Below, in pieces: positions 8,031 to 16,281 of a stretch of DNA of 64,000 nucleotides (the first letter of the stretch is position 1; the number at the start of each line of letters is the position of its first letter). Source of the stretch: Acidobacteriota bacterium (GTDB lineage: Bacteria; Acidobacteriota; Blastocatellia; Pyrinomonadales; Pyrinomonadaceae); the NCBI GenBank assembly GCA_016716435.1, contig JADJWI010000008.1, positions 434,001-498,000 on the forward strand, in the 5' to 3' direction. The translations under genes and the position numbers were made by a program. The notes beneath the pieces are model-generated. The model ran no database searches and had not been told where the DNA came from. It was given only the letters and a program-made list of their open reading frames with translations.

Positions 8031-9686
8031 TTACAAACAGCTCCATTGCCCGGCGACGCGCATTGCGGGTGCGCCTGAGCCGCCTGCCTGGCAGGGCGTC
8101 GTGTCGCGGCGGCAGTTTTGGCAATAGACCATCGTGCCGTTCTCGGCCGTGGCCGGGAGCGCGTTTAGTAGCAGGCTCGGCATCTGGACGGGCGCACCGA
8201 AGCGGACATCGGTGCCGAAATAGGTCGGGTGGCCGCGGAGTTGGCCCTCGCCGGGCTGGCCGGTCATAAAGATAACCGTCGCCTTGTCAAAGTTGTTCGG
8301 CGTCCCGCCGGTGCAGCCGAGTATGTAGCCGTCGAAGCAGAAGCGGTCGCCGGTCGAATAGACCCGCACGCGGTCATCGGCCTGAAATGTCCTTGCGCCA
8401 TAAAGGTTGCCGGTCGAGACGAGCGTCCGCCGAGCTTTAAAGATCATCGGATGCTCGAAGATGGAATTGACGATCGTGATCGGATACGAATAATCGCCGG
8501 CGAGCGGGTTTTGGACTTCGTTATAGACGAGCGAATTCGTCATCGCCTCGGTCTGAGAACCGATTATTGTTAGGTTGCCGCTGTCGAGAATATTAAGAAA
8601 TGTTCCGCCGAGGGCGTTGGTAAATCCGCCGCCGAAGGTGTCCTGAACAATGACCATTCCGACGCGTTCGAAGTGCATCGAGTTGGCTGCCTGCCCGGCC
8701 TGCCTTCGCGGATTAAGGAACAAACAGCCCTCGATCTTCCAGTCGGTATTCCGCGAATTGACGAAGATACCGGTGTCGCGATTGTAAATGAACCGGCTGT
8801 TAATGATCTTGACGTAATCGAACTGCCAGTTCAGGTTCGTTTGCGGCAGCCCGTAGGCATTTATCCCGCGATTGAAGCCATGAAAAACGACGTGATCGGC
8901 GACGAAGCCCTGCGAAGAATTATAGGCGCCGATCGCTTCAAGCCCGTTGGTGTTGTTATTTGAGCGAGCGAAGAGTTCGATGTTGCGGAGCGTAACGTTC
9001 TCAACGCATTCACCGATACGGAAGAGCGAGCGGTTCGCTCCGTCAAGCGTTATGCGGACCGGATTTTGCCGCGGAATGTCGCTGGTCGATGCCATCGAGT
9101 GAAGCCCGGTCGAGCCTTCGAGTGTGATCCCCGAAGGCAAGGCGATCGGGCCGGTGACGACGTATTCGCCATCGGGAACTCGGACCGTGCCGCCGTTGCG
9201 CGAAGCGATGAAGGCCATCGCACTCCGGAAGGCGTTCGTATCATCGGTCCGGCCGTCGCCGACCGCTCCGAAGTCGCGGATATTGAAGAACCCGGCCTCT
9301 CGCGGATCGGGCTCGGCGATCCAATCGTAGCTTACCGTGCCAGCGAACTGGTCGCCTGTCAGCGTGATGCGGTATCGCTTATCGGCACCGGTAAAGCACC
9401 ATTTATTGGTCGCGGCATTGGCCCGGAAGGTGACGCTACCCGCCGAGCTCTGGACGATCGATGTCCCCGAACCCGCACATGGCTTAATGTCCATCGGGGT
9501 CGCCCGGTCGAGATCGGTGATGGTAATGATAGTGTTCGCCGGGACGTAACGGACCGCACATGCCGGTGCCCGCTGAGCCGTCGGGACATCGACAACCACG
9601 TTGTAGCCCTCGAACCGATTCTGCCCAAATGCCGCTGACATACCGGTCACAGCAAGAAGAACCGCCGCAAAGATCGCTTTTCTCAT
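8031..9686 (-). CDS. Secreted parallel beta-helix (pectate lyase superfamily) protein
   Basis: Product of 551 aa with signal peptide MRKAIFAAVLLAVTGMSAAF. After about 130 residues comes the pectate-lyase-3 / GH28-like hallmark FNIRDFGAVGDGRTDDTNAF, followed by GGTVRVPDGEYVVTGPIALP and then many short strand-turn repeats typical of a right-handed beta-helix. The C-terminus is Cys-rich (VYCQNCRRDTTPCQ). Catalytic residues are not identifiable, so polysaccharide binding or cleavage, or a phage-tailspike-like role, are all possible. Single gene, convergent with the protease side. Confidence 0.8.
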   Translation of the reverse strand: MRKAIFAAVLLAVTGMSAAFGQNRFEGYNVVVDVPTAQRAPACAVRYVPANTIITITDLDRATPMDIKPCAGSGTSIVQSSAGSVTFRANAATNKWCFTGADKRYRITLTGDQFAGTVSYDWIAEPDPREAGFFNIRDFGAVGDGRTDDTNAFRSAMAFIASRNGGTVRVPDGEYVVTGPIALPSGITLEGSTGLHSMASTSDIPRQNPVRITLDGANRSLFRIGECVENVTLRNIELFARSNNNTNGLEAIGAYNSSQGFVADHVVFHGFNRGINAYGLPQTNLNWQFDYVKIINSRFIYNRDTGIFVNSRNTDWKIEGCLFLNPRRQAGQAANSMHFERVGMVIVQDTFGGGFTNALGGTFLNILDSGNLTIIGSQTEAMTNSLVYNEVQNPLAGDYSYPITIVNSIFEHPMIFKARRTLVSTGNLYGARTFQADDRVRVYSTGDRFCFDGYILGCTGGTPNNFDKATVIFMTGQPGEGQLRGHPTYFGTDVRFGAPVQMPSLLLNALPATAENGTMVYCQNCRRDTTPCQAGGSGAPAMRVAGQWSCL

Positions 9687-9770
9687 AATGAAAGTATGGG
9701 GGAAAGGGCCGCCATTCGCAAAGAAACGGCGTCTGGGTATGATGCAGGTATTGGTTCGAAGTTGCCCGAT

Positions 9771-10811
9771 TTAACGGAATAGCGGGGGCGGCTTGGTCGG
9801 TTTTCCGGCAGGATCGATACCGAAGTGTTCGTAGGCAAGGCGGGTCGCCATCCTGCCGCGGGGCGTACGGTTGAGGAAGCCGATCTGGAGAAGGTACGGC
9901 TCGATTATTTCTTCGACCGAATCTTTTTCTTCGTGAAGGGAAGCGCAGATCGTGCCGAGGCCGACGGGGCCGCCATCGAACTTTTCGATGATGGTCAGCA
10001 GCAGTTTGCGATCAAGTTCGTCGAGGCCGTAGGTGTCGACCTCCATTCGGTTAAGCGCGTCGTTGGCGACAAAATCGGTGATCTTGCCATCGTGATCGAC
10101 CTCGGCGTAATCGCGAACGCGGCGTAGCAATCGATTGGCGATTCGCGGCGTTCCACGCGAGCGGCGGGCGATCTCGTTCGAGCCTGTCGGATCGATCTCG
10201 ACCTCGAGGATCTTCGCCGAGCGTTCGACGATCTGCTGAAGTTCGTCGATACCGTAAAAATCGAGATGAAAGATAATGCCGAAGCGGCCGCGGAGCGGAG
10301 CGGTGATCATACCGGGCCGCGTGGTCGCGCCGACGAGCGTAAATTTCGGCAGTTCGAGCTTTATCGAGCGGGCGGCGGTGCCCTGACCGATCATGATATC
10401 GAGGCTGTAATCCTCCATCGCCGGATAGAGAATTTCTTCGATCGCCGGATTGAGCCGATGGATCTCGTCGATGAACAGAACGTCGCCTTCTTCGAGGTTC
10501 GTCAGGATCGCAGCTAAGTCGCCGGCCTTTTCGATGATCGGGCCGGCGGTCGATTTTAGCGACGCACCCATTTCGTTGGCGACTATGTTAGAAAGCGTGG
10601 TCTTGCCGACGCCCGGCGGGCCGGTCAGAAGTATATGATCGAGCGCCTCGCGCCGCTTCAGGGCGGCCTTCATAAAGACGCGAAGGTTATCCTTCACCTT
10701 CGCCTGGCCGATATACTCAGCAAGCTGCGCAGGCCGAAGGCTCGCCTCGAATTTAGTTTCCTCGGGCGAGAGGTTTTCGTCTCGGATGTTTACAGCGGCA
10801 CTTGTAGTCAT
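9771..10811 (-). CDS. ruvB: Holliday junction branch migration ATPase RuvB
   Basis: AAA+ motor of the RuvABC resolvasome. The 346-aa product shows SLRPAQLAEYIGQAKVKDNL, Walker A GPPGVGKTTLS, Walker B VLFIDEIHRL, sensor VGATTRPGMITAPLRGRFGI and the C-terminal winged helix (TPRGRMATRLAYEHFG). Full-length and typical. ruvA and ruvC are not adjacent. Its start overlaps the stop of an unrelated secreted-protein gene by 4 nt, so ruvB is transcribed behind two accessory genes. Confidence 0.97.
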   Translation of the reverse strand: MTTSAAVNIRDENLSPEETKFEASLRPAQLAEYIGQAKVKDNLRVFMKAALKRREALDHILLTGPPGVGKTTLSNIVANEMGASLKSTAGPIIEKAGDLAAILTNLEEGDVLFIDEIHRLNPAIEEILYPAMEDYSLDIMIGQGTAARSIKLELPKFTLVGATTRPGMITAPLRGRFGIIFHLDFYGIDELQQIVERSAKILEVEIDPTGSNEIARRSRGTPRIANRLLRRVRDYAEVDHDGKITDFVANDALNRMEVDTYGLDELDRKLLLTIIEKFDGGPVGLGTICASLHEEKDSVEEIIEPYLLQIGFLNRTPRGRMATRLAYEHFGIDPAGKPTKPPPLFR

Positions 10812-11677
10812 CTAAGTTCGGACCAAACATTTAGCTCGCCTAACGATTCAAGACGGTATCTTTCTTCAAGTAATTCTGTTTCTCTAACGGAAAACTTTTT
10901 CGGTTTTGTCTTTGTAATTCCCTGAATCGTTGGCATAAGCAAGAAGTCTCGTTCTTCATTTCGAAGTGGATTACCAACCTCGGAAAAAAATAACCTTCTG
11001 TAGTTTATGTCGGGGCAATAAAGCAATCGTTCAAGAATCCTCAGCCTTTCTGTTTCTGTTCGCACTTTTTGAAGACGAATAAGGTCTTTTGATGCTTCAA
11101 TGTAGAGAAAGTCTGATAACCACCTGCGCTCAGCCGCCATTTCGGGAGCTTTGAATTTTTCGATAAGTGCGGGCAGATCATTCTTGTAATCGAACTCTGA
11201 TCGCTCATTTGTCGAATAACCGAACATTGGTTTGTCCACGGAGATCCTGGAAAACACCTGGCCCTGAAGCCGGACTATGCTTCCGCTCCTATTCGCAATA
11301 TTAGTAGCCTTGCCAAGAGCAAGCCGATATCTCGTTCCTAGGGCAGGACGATGTGATACCCCTTCGGGAAAACAATCGGATCCATGGCCGAACATGAATA
11401 GTTCAACATATTCATTCGAATAATGTGGAAAATGGATTGATTCGATTAATCTCAGTTTAAGTCCGACCGCTTCACCTCTAAAATTGCCAGGATCGCTAAC
11501 TGGTTCGGTGTAGCCGATGACCTCACCGACAAGAATGAACATTCCCGGATGTACTATTGATCTCGGTGGCTCTGGAAGTTGCACCTTCGAACAAGCATTG
11601 ACTCCCGGACCGGTAAGGACAAAGATCGCGAGTACGAACGAAATGCTAACAAGATTTGCAACATTTTTCGTTTTCAT
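10808..11677 (-). CDS. Secreted hypothetical protein upstream of ruvB
   Basis: Predicted 289 aa with a signal peptide ending near VLTGPGVNACSK; the Cys could be a lipid anchor or a plain disulfide residue. Further Cys residues (SDCFPEG, LLYCPDIN) and a C-terminal charged helix region are visible. I do not recognise a family. The base composition is more AT-rich than ruvB, which it overlaps by 4 nt, and it overlaps the upstream coiled-coil gene in the same way. Confidence 0.65.
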   Translation of the reverse strand: MKTKNVANLVSISFVLAIFVLTGPGVNACSKVQLPEPPRSIVHPGMFILVGEVIGYTEPVSDPGNFRGEAVGLKLRLIESIHFPHYSNEYVELFMFGHGSDCFPEGVSHRPALGTRYRLALGKATNIANRSGSIVRLQGQVFSRISVDKPMFGYSTNERSEFDYKNDLPALIEKFKAPEMAAERRWLSDFLYIEASKDLIRLQKVRTETERLRILERLLYCPDINYRRLFFSEVGNPLRNEERDFLLMPTIQGITKTKPKKFSVRETELLEERYRLESLGELNVWSELR

Positions 11678-11883
11678 GACTTCGAGTCTCCGTTCGATCC
11701 TTCATTATTTCGAGACTCGGAGCCCAGCCGCATCGCTTCTTTGTGTTGGTGGTCGGCAGCGAACAGACCAACGCGCTGTCTCCACCACGGTTCGGCATTT
11801 TCGATACGTTGGAACTTGTCCTTCAACGTGGAAACTTTCTTTTCGAGGGCTCCAAACCTTTTTTCGATCTCAGTTTGACTCAT
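11674..11883 (-). CDS. Small coiled-coil protein, possible orphan VapB-like antitoxin
   Basis: A 69-aa product from the ATG at 11883 (MSQTEIEKRFGALEKKVSTL). A GTG four codons upstream is a weaker start. The layout is a coiled coil, then a Trp pair (PWWRQRVGLF), then KEAMRLGSESR. This resembles small proteins of the form coiled coil, WWxxIxGxFxDD, EAMRLGxxxR that commonly precede PIN-domain toxin genes. No PIN gene follows; a secreted-protein gene does, overlapping by 4 nt. The antitoxin reading is an inference. Confidence 0.5.
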   Translation of the reverse strand: MSQTEIEKRFGALEKKVSTLKDKFQRIENAEPWWRQRVGLFAADHQHKEAMRLGSESRNNEGSNGDSKS

Positions 11884-11941
11884 CCGATGAACCACTGTCT
11901 TTTACAATATTACCACGTGAAATCGATCTTCTACTCAAAAA

Positions 11942-12772
11942 TCAAAACAGCAACCCTTTTGCATGCAGGGCGAAGATGTCCATTGATAACGCGACCGTGC
12001 AGTGCAGAATTAAACCCAGCCAGATGCTTCCATTTTTGTAGCTTAACCAGCCGAGAAAGATGCCTGCGGCGATGGCGGCGAGCGTTTCGGGCATCGGTTT
12101 GCTGAAATGGATCATGCAATAAGGCACGGTCATCACAAAGATCGAATAGAGCCCGAGCGACGGTTTCAGGCTGTGCACCAGAAATCCGCGAAAGAAAAAT
12201 TCGAGCCCGAAAAACTGGAGAAAGTATATCAGTTCCCAGATGAGCAGCGTTTGCCCGATGTACGGCTCGCCGTTGTAAACCTGCAAAAATGGATACTTCG
12301 CCGCAAAGCCGTCGGTCAGCGACATCAGATAGACAATCGGCAGCATGATTGCGGTGCACACGGCGAGGAGCTTCCAAAACCCGGGCTCCAAACGCGGCTT
12401 GAGGCCAAAGTCACGCAGATCCGCACGCCATAGAAACTTGATGATCAAGGCAGGAAGTACGAAATAGAACACCGTCACGACCAACGACCACCAACCGAGT
12501 CCAGGCAGATTATTCTCGGGCGAATAGGCGATCCACTGGCCAAAACTCTCAAGGCTCGTGCCCTCAAGAAACGCCGCGACCGCCTGCTGATTCTTGAAGT
12601 AGAAAATGCACGACAGCCCAAACGCCGTGTAGAGAAGGGCGACCAAAACTTTGCTGTCCAAACCTACAAGGTCCGAACGGAATTTTACAAGGGTTTCTCG
12701 GATCACGATGTTAAGGGCCGCGAATGGGAAATTATAGGATGAACTAGAAGGAACTCGAAATCGTTTTCGCAA
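11942..12772 (-). CDS. CPBP-family intramembrane metalloprotease
   Basis: A 276-aa polytopic membrane protein. The family motifs are present: ExxxR in FGLEFFFRGFLVH, a His in PYCMIHFSKPMPETLAAIAA, and the terminal His in WLGLILHCTVALSMD. CPBP (Abi/CAAX-like) proteins are glutamic-type intramembrane proteases related to Rce1; roles include peptide maturation and bacteriocin self-immunity. The long reading starts at a TTG. Internal starts near NIVIRETLVKF look more natural, so the N-terminus is uncertain by about 20 residues. Confidence 0.75.
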   Translation of the reverse strand: MRKRFRVPSSSSYNFPFAALNIVIRETLVKFRSDLVGLDSKVLVALLYTAFGLSCIFYFKNQQAVAAFLEGTSLESFGQWIAYSPENNLPGLGWWSLVVTVFYFVLPALIIKFLWRADLRDFGLKPRLEPGFWKLLAVCTAIMLPIVYLMSLTDGFAAKYPFLQVYNGEPYIGQTLLIWELIYFLQFFGLEFFFRGFLVHSLKPSLGLYSIFVMTVPYCMIHFSKPMPETLAAIAAGIFLGWLSYKNGSIWLGLILHCTVALSMDIFALHAKGLLF

Positions 12773-12802
12773 TCGGGGCGATGGAGCGCCGTTTGATGGT
12801 TT

Positions 12803-14818
12803 TCAACGGCCGAGGGTTATGGGGAGGTCTTTTTGGGTGGTGTTGCCGGAGAAGTCGGCGGCGAAGACGCGGAGGATGTAGTTGCCGGGCGGGAGCGTGG
12901 CGGGGTCGATGAAGGCTTCGCTGAAGGTGTCGCCATCGACGCGGTTCGTTACCGCGAAGTTGAAGATGGTCTCGCCGGTGGCGCCGGAACGGCTGCCGGG
13001 TGCGTAGGCAAATTTGACGGCGCGATGCGATGGCATTTTCTCGAACGAGATGGTCCAGGCGTTTGGTTTTGAACTTGTAGCCGCGGCGGCGTCGGCGGCC
13101 GGGATCAGCTCGTAGCCGAGGCGATACGGAGCGAGGCGTCGGCGCTCGGCGTTGCCGTCCTTGCGATCGTAAACCTTGGCGACGACGCGGGTTTTTGCGG
13201 CGAGCTCGTTTTCCGCCGGGATCTCCATCCAGCTTTCATTAAACAGCCGTATTTCCTCGATCACGGGAGCGATCGAGTCCGAAACGCCGGGCAAAATAAG
13301 TGCATCGAGCGCGTTCATCTCGGCACCGGGCCGGCCGGCGATGAGGTGGACGTGGTTCATCGCGTTGAGCGTGCCGATGGGCTCGCCCGCTTTGAACTTC
13401 GCACCGCGCGGAACGCGGACGGAGATGGGCTTGCGGGTCGCGGCGTCGAGTTCGAAAAGGAAACGCGGGTCGTTAAAACGGCTTTCGTCCGAGCCGCGGC
13501 CGAGACGGATGTGAACGTAGCCGATGGTCGGCATTCGGAGCAACTCACGCAGGGTGCCGAAGTTCTCTGCGGCGTGCGGGTCGAGGACCTTTTCGTCGCG
13601 GATGAACGTGGCTGTTTCGCCGTAGGCACCGGGAATGTCGAGCCCGTTGTGGAACCACGCCTCGGACGTCTGGTCGATGATCTCGCCGCGGATCTCGCCA
13701 AGCGTGCCGGCAATTTCACGGGTCCGCTCGGGCGGGTCGTAAGGCCAGCGACCGGGCTGGAGCGAGCGAAACTCGGCGGCGGTCAGCGGAACTCCGCCGT
13801 TCGATATCGTTAGTCCCGTTTCAGCCTTCTCGGCATGGACGATCCGGATCGCGGCGTTGTCGCTATCGGCAATGAAGAGAGTGCGGCCGAGCAAAGCGAG
13901 TCCCGAGGGACGATTAAAGCGGGCGAGCTGGGGCCGATTGTCGGCAAGGCCGCGTTCGCCGCCGGCGATGGTTTCGAGATATGGGAACGGCCGCAGGCCG
14001 ATGGCCCGAATGGCGTTGCCATCGGCGATAAAGATGCGGCCTTCCTCATCGGCCGTGACGGCGGTCGGGCCAACGAGCGAAGCCGACGCGGGCGAGCCAT
14101 CGCGAAGCTCGTAGTCGCCATCGCCGGCCAGGGTCCAGACGCTGCCGTCGGGTTCGACGACGCGGATCCGACGGTTACCGGAATCGGCTACGAGGATCTT
14201 GTCGCCCCGCCAGATCGCGATTCCGAGCGGAGTGTCAAATCGCGCCTCGGTTCCATCGGCAAAGCCCTTCAAACTGCCGGCGAGCGTACGGACCGAGCCG
14301 TTCTCGATGATGCGAATGCGGTCGTTGTAAGTATCGGCAACGGCGACGCGGCCATCGGGGAAAACGGCGACGCCGGTCGGGCCATTGAAGAGAGCCTCCG
14401 CCGCGGGGCCATCGGCAAAGCCGCGACTGCCCGCACGGCCCGCGATATCGGACGGCTCTTTACCAAATGTGAATTGCTTGATCGTATTCGTTCCTGGATC
14501 GGTGACAAAAACCTCGCCGACTGGGCCGATGGCGATGCCGGACGGTGTGTCAAAGCCTTTCGTTATCTTGACCTTGGCATCGCCGGGAATGAATGAACGG
14601 ACCTCGCCCGTTTGCCCGTCCGAGACAAATACGCGGCCATCGCGGATGGCGATGCCGAAGGGTTCGGCGAGCTTATCTTCAAATGAATAGGCGGTCGAGA
14701 CACGCGAAAATTGGTACGGCGTAATCGTTTCGGAGCAGGCGGCGGCAAGCAAGACCGCGGCCGCGATAAAAAACGCAGCGAGGATGCGAAGGCGATTTGA
14801 TGAGATATTACTAGGCAC
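12803..14818 (-). CDS. NHL-repeat beta-propeller lipoprotein with a degenerate M23-like C-terminal region
   Basis: Product of 671 aa from a GTG start. The N-terminus is a lipoprotein signal (AAFFIAAAVLLAAACSETIT). Residues 45-330 are NHL repeats, each with a pattern such as PFGIAIRDGRVFVSDGQTGE, PSGIAIGPVGEVFVTDPGTN and PLGIAIWRGDKILVADSGNR, forming a six-bladed propeller. After residue 380 it has WFHNGLDIPGAYGETATFIR and later IGTLNAMNHVHLIAGRPG, which recalls LytM/M23 peptidases (GxDxxxxxG and HxH), but the first zinc ligand is not evident, so it may be non-catalytic. Envelope-facing, single gene. Confidence 0.75.
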   Translation of the reverse strand: MPSNISSNRLRILAAFFIAAAVLLAAACSETITPYQFSRVSTAYSFEDKLAEPFGIAIRDGRVFVSDGQTGEVRSFIPGDAKVKITKGFDTPSGIAIGPVGEVFVTDPGTNTIKQFTFGKEPSDIAGRAGSRGFADGPAAEALFNGPTGVAVFPDGRVAVADTYNDRIRIIENGSVRTLAGSLKGFADGTEARFDTPLGIAIWRGDKILVADSGNRRIRVVEPDGSVWTLAGDGDYELRDGSPASASLVGPTAVTADEEGRIFIADGNAIRAIGLRPFPYLETIAGGERGLADNRPQLARFNRPSGLALLGRTLFIADSDNAAIRIVHAEKAETGLTISNGGVPLTAAEFRSLQPGRWPYDPPERTREIAGTLGEIRGEIIDQTSEAWFHNGLDIPGAYGETATFIRDEKVLDPHAAENFGTLRELLRMPTIGYVHIRLGRGSDESRFNDPRFLFELDAATRKPISVRVPRGAKFKAGEPIGTLNAMNHVHLIAGRPGAEMNALDALILPGVSDSIAPVIEEIRLFNESWMEIPAENELAAKTRVVAKVYDRKDGNAERRRLAPYRLGYELIPAADAAAATSSKPNAWTISFEKMPSHRAVKFAYAPGSRSGATGETIFNFAVTNRVDGDTFSEAFIDPATLPPGNYILRVFAADFSGNTTQKDLPITLGR

Positions 14819-14919
14819 CCGAGAAGAAAAAAAATTTGCCCGAAAACGAAGGACTCTGCTACTATCTTCCTACAAGTTACAAACACATTTCAAACGAACT
14901 TTTCGGGAGGGACAGGATA

Positions 14920-15555
14920 ATGCTTTCATTACAAGACCTGCTCGGGCAGGACCAGGGCAACGCGGCACTCGGCGAGATCAGCAACACGGTCGGGGCCGAG
15001 CCTTCGCTGGTGAACTCGGCAATTCAGATGGCTTTGCCGGCGATAATCGGCGGCCTGGCGAACAATGCGGCCGACCCGCAGGGGGCCCAGAGCCTTGATC
15101 AGGCGCTCGAACGCGACCACGACGGCAGCATTTTCGGCAATCTCGGCGGGCTTGGGAGCATGATTCTCGGCCAGCTCCAGACGCCGGAGCCGACGCCGAA
15201 ACAGCTCGACGCCGGCGGCATGCTTAACCATATTTTGGGCACGAATCAAGCTCCGGTGGTCGAACAGGTGAGCCAAAACACCGGGCTCAATATGGGCCAG
15301 GTAGCGCAGATATTGATGATGCTCGCTCCGCTCGTGATGGGATATCTCGGCAAGCAAAAGCAGCAGCAGGGCGTCGGTGCCGATGGGCTCGGCGGGTTGC
15401 TCGGCGGCTTACTCGGCGGGCAGTCGGCGGCTGCTCCGCAATCGAGCGGCAACTCGATGATAGACCTCGCCACGTCAATGCTCGACCGCGATGGTGACGG
15501 CAGCTCGATGGACGACATCGCCTCAATGGCCCTGAACTACATGACCAAGCGTTAA
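14920..15555 (+). CDS. DUF937-family protein
   Basis: Predicted 211 aa starting MLSLQDLLGQDQGNAALGEI at the ATG at 14920, with a strong GGGAGG 9 nt upstream. The DUF937 pattern is clear: LPAIIGGLANNAADPQGAQS, a linker (DQALERDHDGSI), a second helical repeat (VSQNTGLNMGQVAQILMMLA) with Gly-Leu-rich GLGGLLGGLLGG, and a C-terminal calcium-loop-like DRDGDGSSMDD. Function unknown. Stand-alone, divergent from the NHL lipoprotein. Confidence 0.85.
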   Translation: MLSLQDLLGQDQGNAALGEISNTVGAEPSLVNSAIQMALPAIIGGLANNAADPQGAQSLDQALERDHDGSIFGNLGGLGSMILGQLQTPEPTPKQLDAGGMLNHILGTNQAPVVEQVSQNTGLNMGQVAQILMMLAPLVMGYLGKQKQQQGVGADGLGGLLGGLLGGQSAAAPQSSGNSMIDLATSMLDRDGDGSSMDDIASMALNYMTKR

Positions 15556-15758
15556 CGGATATTAGCCAACGAAGGCCCCGTATTTGCCAATGCCGCGGCC
15601 CCGTTTGTTGATTGACTTATAGAAAGCAGGAGACTAACCTTATATTTTCAACGCGTGGTGAGTTATTGCGACTTGCGGCCACGTAAAACAAGCGGCTAAA
15701 CAGCAGAGAGGTCAATATTTCATGAAGCTCTGTGCTGTACTGGTACAGAGTTTTTTAT

Positions 15759-16265
15759 ATGGATTTGGAGCAGCGAATCTCGATTCAAGTACTTAATGAA
15801 GAGGCGGATTTTTCTCGTCTTCTTTGGCGGACGCGCCGCAGGACCTTAATTGTCACGATCTTCCTTGTTTGTTTGGTACTAGGTTCGTTTTCATTCTACG
15901 CAAGCTTATCAACACCGGCAGATCCCGAAAATGATCTTCGCTTGGCTATTTACATTACCTCGATGTTTGTCCCTCTTTTTGTCGTTTTCGTCGTGTACGT
16001 CGCACTTAGGGCCCACGCGAAGAAGGCCGCGGCCGAGGCCGAATTCGTGACGATGACCTTCGACGACGAAGGCGTTGAAATCGACGGTCCGAGAGCAAGC
16101 TCAAAGACTAGATGGACCGCATACAAGAAAATAGTAGAGACCCGGGACGACTTCATTTTCTATATCCAGTCAAATATTTGCTACGGCGTACCGAAACGAT
16201 TTTTCGACGATTCGGGGCAGATTGAAATAGTGAGGTCTCTAATTTCTAAGAATTTTCGAAAATGA
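15759..16265 (+). CDS. Two-helix membrane protein, YcxB-like
   Basis: A 168-aa product from the ATG at 15759 (MDLEQRISIQVLNEEADFSR). Two adjacent transmembrane helices lie at about residues 30-55 and 68-92, followed by a cytosolic beta-rich tail (FVTMTFDDEGVEIDGPRASS, TRWTAYKKIVETRDDFIFYI). That order, two helices then a small domain with a W-x-x-x-x-K-I-x-E motif, matches YcxB-like proteins. AT-richer than metH, which follows after 16 nt. Confidence 0.65.
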   Translation: MDLEQRISIQVLNEEADFSRLLWRTRRRTLIVTIFLVCLVLGSFSFYASLSTPADPENDLRLAIYITSMFVPLFVVFVVYVALRAHAKKAAAEAEFVTMTFDDEGVEIDGPRASSKTRWTAYKKIVETRDDFIFYIQSNICYGVPKRFFDDSGQIEIVRSLISKNFRK

Positions 16266-16281
16266 GCTTCGAGTTTTTCCT

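Noticed and set aside
8070..8105. Palindrome CCGCCTGCCTGGCAGGGCG at the end of the beta-helix gene as another REP
   Set aside because: It lacks the GC-TTAC-GC core and has no second copy that I can see; it encodes a normal Cys-rich end.
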